Assembly (NCBI GenBank): GCA_009837885.1
Contig: VXSP01000046.1
Location: forward strand, 81,240-145,239
Length of the DNA: 64,000 nt
Direction of reading: 5' to 3'
Source: Holophagales bacterium
GTDB taxonomy: Bacteria; Acidobacteriota; Thermoanaerobaculia; Multivoradales; Multivoraceae
The notes below the pieces were generated by a model. The model worked only from the letters and a program-made list of their open reading frames with translations, had not been told where the DNA came from and did not search any database. This document shows positions 60,965 to 64,000 of the stretch, piece by piece (the first letter of the stretch is position 1; every line of letters begins with the position of its first letter). A program made the translations under genes and the position numbers.

Positions 60965-61708
60965 TCAGAGACTGAACTCGGCGCCCAGGTAGATCTTGCG
61001 GACCGTCTCATCGGCCGACAGCTCCGCCGGAGTGCCGGTGCGCAGGATTCTGCCGTCGTTGATGATGTAGGCGCGATCGGTGATCCTGAGGGTCTCACGG
61101 ACGTTGTGGTCGGTAATCAGGACCCCGATGCCCATGTCGCGAAGCTGGCGGACGATCGCCTGGATATCGAGAACGGCGATCGGATCGATTCCGGCAAACG
61201 GCTCGTCGAGAAGGATGAAACTGGGTCCGATCGCCAGCGCGCGGGCGATCTCCAGGCGACGTCGCTCGCCACCGGAGAGCTGATTCCCTTTCGAGCGCCG
61301 CACCGCGACGAGATCGAAGTCGGCGATCAACTGGTTCATCCGGCGTCGCTGCTCCGCGCGGCGGAGACCCAGGGTCTCGAACACGGCCCTCAGGTTGCCT
61401 TCGACCGACAGCCGCCGGAACACGGAGGGCTCCTGCGGCAGGTAGCTGATCCCCTGCTGTGCCCGAAGGTACATGGGCAGATCGGTAATCTCGATGTCAT
61501 CGAAGAACACCCGGCCCTGGTCCGGCCGGGTCAGTCCGACGACGATGTAGAACGTGGTCGTCTTGCCGGCGCCGTTGGGCCCAAGCAGCCCGACGACTTC
61601 TCCCTGGGCGACCTCGATCGACACGTCCTGCACGACGGACCTGCCGCGGTACACCTTCCGCACATCCTGGGTGCGGATGCGGTGGCGGGATTCGGCCTGC
61701 TCCGTCAC
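60965..61708 (-). CDS. lptB: LPS export ABC transporter ATPase LptB
   Basis: 247 residues. Walker A GPNGAGKTT, Q-loop YLPQEPSVF, signature LSGGERRRLEIARAL, Walker B FILLDEPFAGIDP. It powers LPS extraction by the LptFG core, encoded as a fusion at 28-30 kb. Overlaps the lptC/A gene by ATGA. Confidence 0.95.
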   Translation of the reverse strand: MTEQAESRHRIRTQDVRKVYRGRSVVQDVSIEVAQGEVVGLLGPNGAGKTTTFYIVVGLTRPDQGRVFFDDIEITDLPMYLRAQQGISYLPQEPSVFRRLSVEGNLRAVFETLGLRRAEQRRRMNQLIADFDLVAVRRSKGNQLSGGERRRLEIARALAIGPSFILLDEPFAGIDPIAVLDIQAIVRQLRDMGIGVLITDHNVRETLRITDRAYIINDGRILRTGTPAELSADETVRKIYLGAEFSL

Positions 61709-63918
61709 GGGTCGCCGGCTCCGGCAGCCGAGCTGCCGGCCGGTCTCATCTCGTAGCGGCGCTGGTCGATCCAGTAGATCAGGCTGGGCCCCCGCAACTC
61801 GTCCGTACCCTCACGGAACACGACACTGCCGGAGAGGCGGATCATCCGTTCGGCGAAGGCGTAGATCGCGCGGTTCGCCTCCACGGAGCGGCCATAACCG
61901 AGGTCATCGAGGCGGGCGTTGCCAAGGCAGACGAGCGTCTGCGCCTGGAATCCCTCTGTTGCAGAGCCCTGCTCGCCAGAGACGGCCTCCACCGTCAACT
62001 CGTCACACTCCAGATTCTGTTCACCCAGGACAGCCGCGGCTCCTCCGCTGTAGCGCAGTTCGCCGCTGTCTTCGTCGTAGTTCATGCGGGCCGCGGCGAT
62101 CGACCACCTCTCCGGCTGGCTCTCCGTCCCTGTCTTCCCGGAGGCCGGAGCCCCTGCCGCCGGCTGGACGTGCCAGACCGTCCGAACGTCGCCGTTCGCG
62201 ATCATCCGCCGGCGGTCCTCCGTGATGCGCAACTGGGCGGCGACGTGGAGGTCCGGGCCGCGCCGCACCTCCACATCGTCACGGAACCGGCTCTCGCCAG
62301 CTTCACAGATCACCGCCTCACCGGCCGTGACCACCGACGGGCCGGCATCGGACGCGTCTCCGCCGAACGGTAGAGCGACGCCGCGGTTCTTGCCGTTGCC
62401 GCGGAGCGTGAGGCGGACCTCTCCACTCGCCTCGGAACAACCGGTCGCCTGGTCGTAAAGCACCCTGGCAGCCTCGAGCTCTCCCAGGGAGTGAACCAGC
62501 CTTGCGGGCTGGCCGCGGAAGTCGACACGTTGCGTCGAGGGATCGATGGCCGCCTCTCCGGCGCTCGCGGCCACCGGCGCCGCGCTTCGATCGATCAGTT
62601 CGACGTTGCCTCCAAGCGTCAGTTCGGTCAGGACGCCTTCCGGGTCGATGCGGCCTCCGGCAACGACGCTCGAGGCTTCTCGCAGCGGCCTTTGCCTGCC
62701 GGGCACGAGCTCGTCAAGCTGGACCCTGCCGCGCGACGAGAACTCGGAGAGCATGCCGTCGATGAAACCGAACTCGAGGAGCCTCGCCCGGATCCGACGT
62801 CGTGATCCGTCTCCATAGTCAATGCGCAGCACGGCGGGTCCGCCCCAACTCGGACCGCTCAGGTCGACCCGGCTGGGAGACTGGGCGGCGTCGAACTCGA
62901 CGTCCAGGGCATCACCGCGAAGGACGAAGACCGACTCCCCGGCCGGATTGCCGGCCCCTTCGACCCCCGGTTCCGCCGTTCCGAGGGGAGCCTTCAATTC
63001 AATCTCGCCTCGGGCCTCGAGTCCTGAGAGGCCGCCGGTCTCGCGCTCCTGCAGAGTCAACGCGCGAGCGGCCAGAGTGAAACTGTCGAGCCGCATCTCG
63101 GCCCCGCCGAGAGCCCGTACGACCCCCGCGCCCCAGCGGTACTCCAGGGTCTCGGCGGCCAGGACCGACTGGGACGGCTCGGTCTCCACGCGGCTGTCGG
63201 GCTCGTCCGTGCCGACCATGCGAACGCCGCCGCCCATCCGGGCGATCTCCTCGCGGAAGTCCATCCGCAGGTCGTCGCCCTGAACGGTGACGCCCTCGAA
63301 ACTGAAGCGGCTGTCGTCCGCCGCGGTCAGGACCATGCCGCCTTGCGCCAGCTCCATCCAGTCGGTTTCGACACCCAGGCCGTTGGTCCCCTGGAGAGAA
63401 ACCGAACCCTGGAGGTGGGTCGCGCTCGTCTCTTCGTTGTAGGTCGCACTGTCCGCGCGCAGGGAGTAGTGGTCGCCGCCTTGCGGGTAGTCCACCTCGA
63501 CCTGGCTGAGGCTCACGTTGCCCTGATCATCCGAACTGGTCTGAGCGCCACGGATGTGGAACACCTCGGTCCCCTCACGCTCGAGCGTCGACTCGAACTC
63601 CTCCGCGCTGAGCTGGGCGGTCTCGACGATCGCTTCCGGTTCTTCAACGGCCGCGACAGGCTCTTCAGCGACAACCGCCGGATCGGCTGCGAGGCGTTCC
63701 TCCCGTCCCTGCAGGAACATGGCGGTGAGGCCGGCGACGCCGGAGACCAGAACCAGCAGCAGGACGGCCCTCAGCAGGCGGTTGCGCGTTTGCCGGCGTC
63801 TGGCGAAGTTCGGGGCGCGTCGCCGCTCAGGTCCGTAGACGGAGCCGGGCCCCTCCGCCGGGGAAGTCGCCTCAGAGGATGCCGGCTCCTGCGGGTCGTG
63901 AGGGGCGTCCGGCGTCAT
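61705..63918 (-). CDS. Large LptC/LptA (OstA-like) fusion protein
   Basis: 737 residues, far above the ~190 of LptC or LptA. A cytoplasmic proline-rich start, one membrane helix (LLRAVLLLVLVSGVAGLTAMF), then repeated beta-jellyroll strands: VFHIRGAQTSSDDQGNVSLSQVEVDY and YSLRADSATYNEETSATHLQGSV resemble LptC/OstA, and later EAVICEAGESRFRDDVEVRRGPDLHVAAQLRI and MNYDEDSGELRYSGGAAAV resemble further OstA units. Position before lptB is that of lptC-lptA. It probably forms the whole LPS bridge from the inner membrane. Confidence 0.82.
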   Translation of the reverse strand: MTPDAPHDPQEPASSEATSPAEGPGSVYGPERRRAPNFARRRQTRNRLLRAVLLLVLVSGVAGLTAMFLQGREERLAADPAVVAEEPVAAVEEPEAIVETAQLSAEEFESTLEREGTEVFHIRGAQTSSDDQGNVSLSQVEVDYPQGGDHYSLRADSATYNEETSATHLQGSVSLQGTNGLGVETDWMELAQGGMVLTAADDSRFSFEGVTVQGDDLRMDFREEIARMGGGVRMVGTDEPDSRVETEPSQSVLAAETLEYRWGAGVVRALGGAEMRLDSFTLAARALTLQERETGGLSGLEARGEIELKAPLGTAEPGVEGAGNPAGESVFVLRGDALDVEFDAAQSPSRVDLSGPSWGGPAVLRIDYGDGSRRRIRARLLEFGFIDGMLSEFSSRGRVQLDELVPGRQRPLREASSVVAGGRIDPEGVLTELTLGGNVELIDRSAAPVAASAGEAAIDPSTQRVDFRGQPARLVHSLGELEAARVLYDQATGCSEASGEVRLTLRGNGKNRGVALPFGGDASDAGPSVVTAGEAVICEAGESRFRDDVEVRRGPDLHVAAQLRITEDRRRMIANGDVRTVWHVQPAAGAPASGKTGTESQPERWSIAAARMNYDEDSGELRYSGGAAAVLGEQNLECDELTVEAVSGEQGSATEGFQAQTLVCLGNARLDDLGYGRSVEANRAIYAFAERMIRLSGSVVFREGTDELRGPSLIYWIDQRRYEMRPAGSSAAGAGDP

Positions 63919-64000
63919 GCCGACATTCTACGTTCCGGTACCTGGTCGTTTCCGGCTGGCCGGGCGTCTTCGAGTCTCACGACGGGACCGCCCTGGTAGG
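63915..64000 (-). CDS. 3' tail of the gene preceding lptC/A (truncated by the window)
   Basis: A minus-strand frame is open from the window edge for 27 residues, ending VPERRMSA, and its TGA overlaps the lptC/A ATG (ATGA). In other genomes kdsC or kdsD stands here, but the tail alone cannot be recognised. Confidence 0.4.
   Translation of the reverse strand, partial: YQGGPVVRLEDARPAGNDQVPERRMSA

Overview
The window reads as a chromosomal segment from a high-GC, Gram-negative bacterium, most likely an Acidobacteriota member. It has a complete Tol-Pal operon and several lipopolysaccharide-transport (Lpt) genes, so it has an outer membrane. The 594-residue secreted protein at 4841-6625 carries the von Willebrand A-type domain typical of Acidobacteria. 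No rRNA is present, so finer placement is not possible.

Left chromosomal part (1-30.5 kb). In order: the tail of a secreted Ig-like protein; a divergent Nramp-family transporter; a three-gene sugar ABC importer; the acidobacterial VWFA protein; a PIG-L deacetylase and a luciferase-like monooxygenase; ahcY; an MltD-like transglycosylase with LysM repeats; a lipoprotein amidohydrolase and rsmD; tRNA-Leu(CAG); der; a MerR regulator; tRNA-Pro(GGG); ribH-nusB-lptE; rpsT; tolQ-tolR-tonB/tolA-tolB-pal-cpoB on the minus strand; etfBA; an rRNA/tRNA methyltransferase; metK; and a single gene fusing LptF to LptG.

Integrated conjugative element (about 30.53-52.53 kb). The segment is bounded by two directly repeated 28-bp dif-like sites. 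It carries an ArdC-type antirestriction protein, two winged-helix proteins (one resembling replication-relaxation proteins), a VirB/Trb-type type IV secretion system (VirB2, B3, B4, B9, B10, TrbJ, TrbL, B8, VirD4, B11), HicAB, ParA with a ribbon-helix-helix partner, and a trypsin-like protease. I see no integrase and no classical relaxase. This fits an element that borrows the host XerCD recombinases, as the gonococcal genetic island does. Its non-coding DNA is unusually structured: a hairpin array with a three-way-junction fold upstream of virD4, a two-copy 51-nt leader motif upstream of two genes, and a hairpin cluster next to the right-hand dif-like site. Codon choice also shifts: C-ending codons such as CTC dominate in the element, while CTG and GCG are much commoner outside it.

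Right chromosomal part (52.5-64 kb, all minus strand). A ParB-like protein, a bifunctional-nuclease-family protein and miaB are followed, reading right to left as transcribed, by an envelope/nitrogen-PTS operon: unknown gene, lptC/A fusion, lptB, rpoN, ptsN, rapZ, an EIIA-Man-type protein, HPr, ptsI. No PTS permease is present, so this PTS is probably regulatory. Many adjacent genes overlap by 4 nt (ATGA or GTGA), indicating translational coupling.
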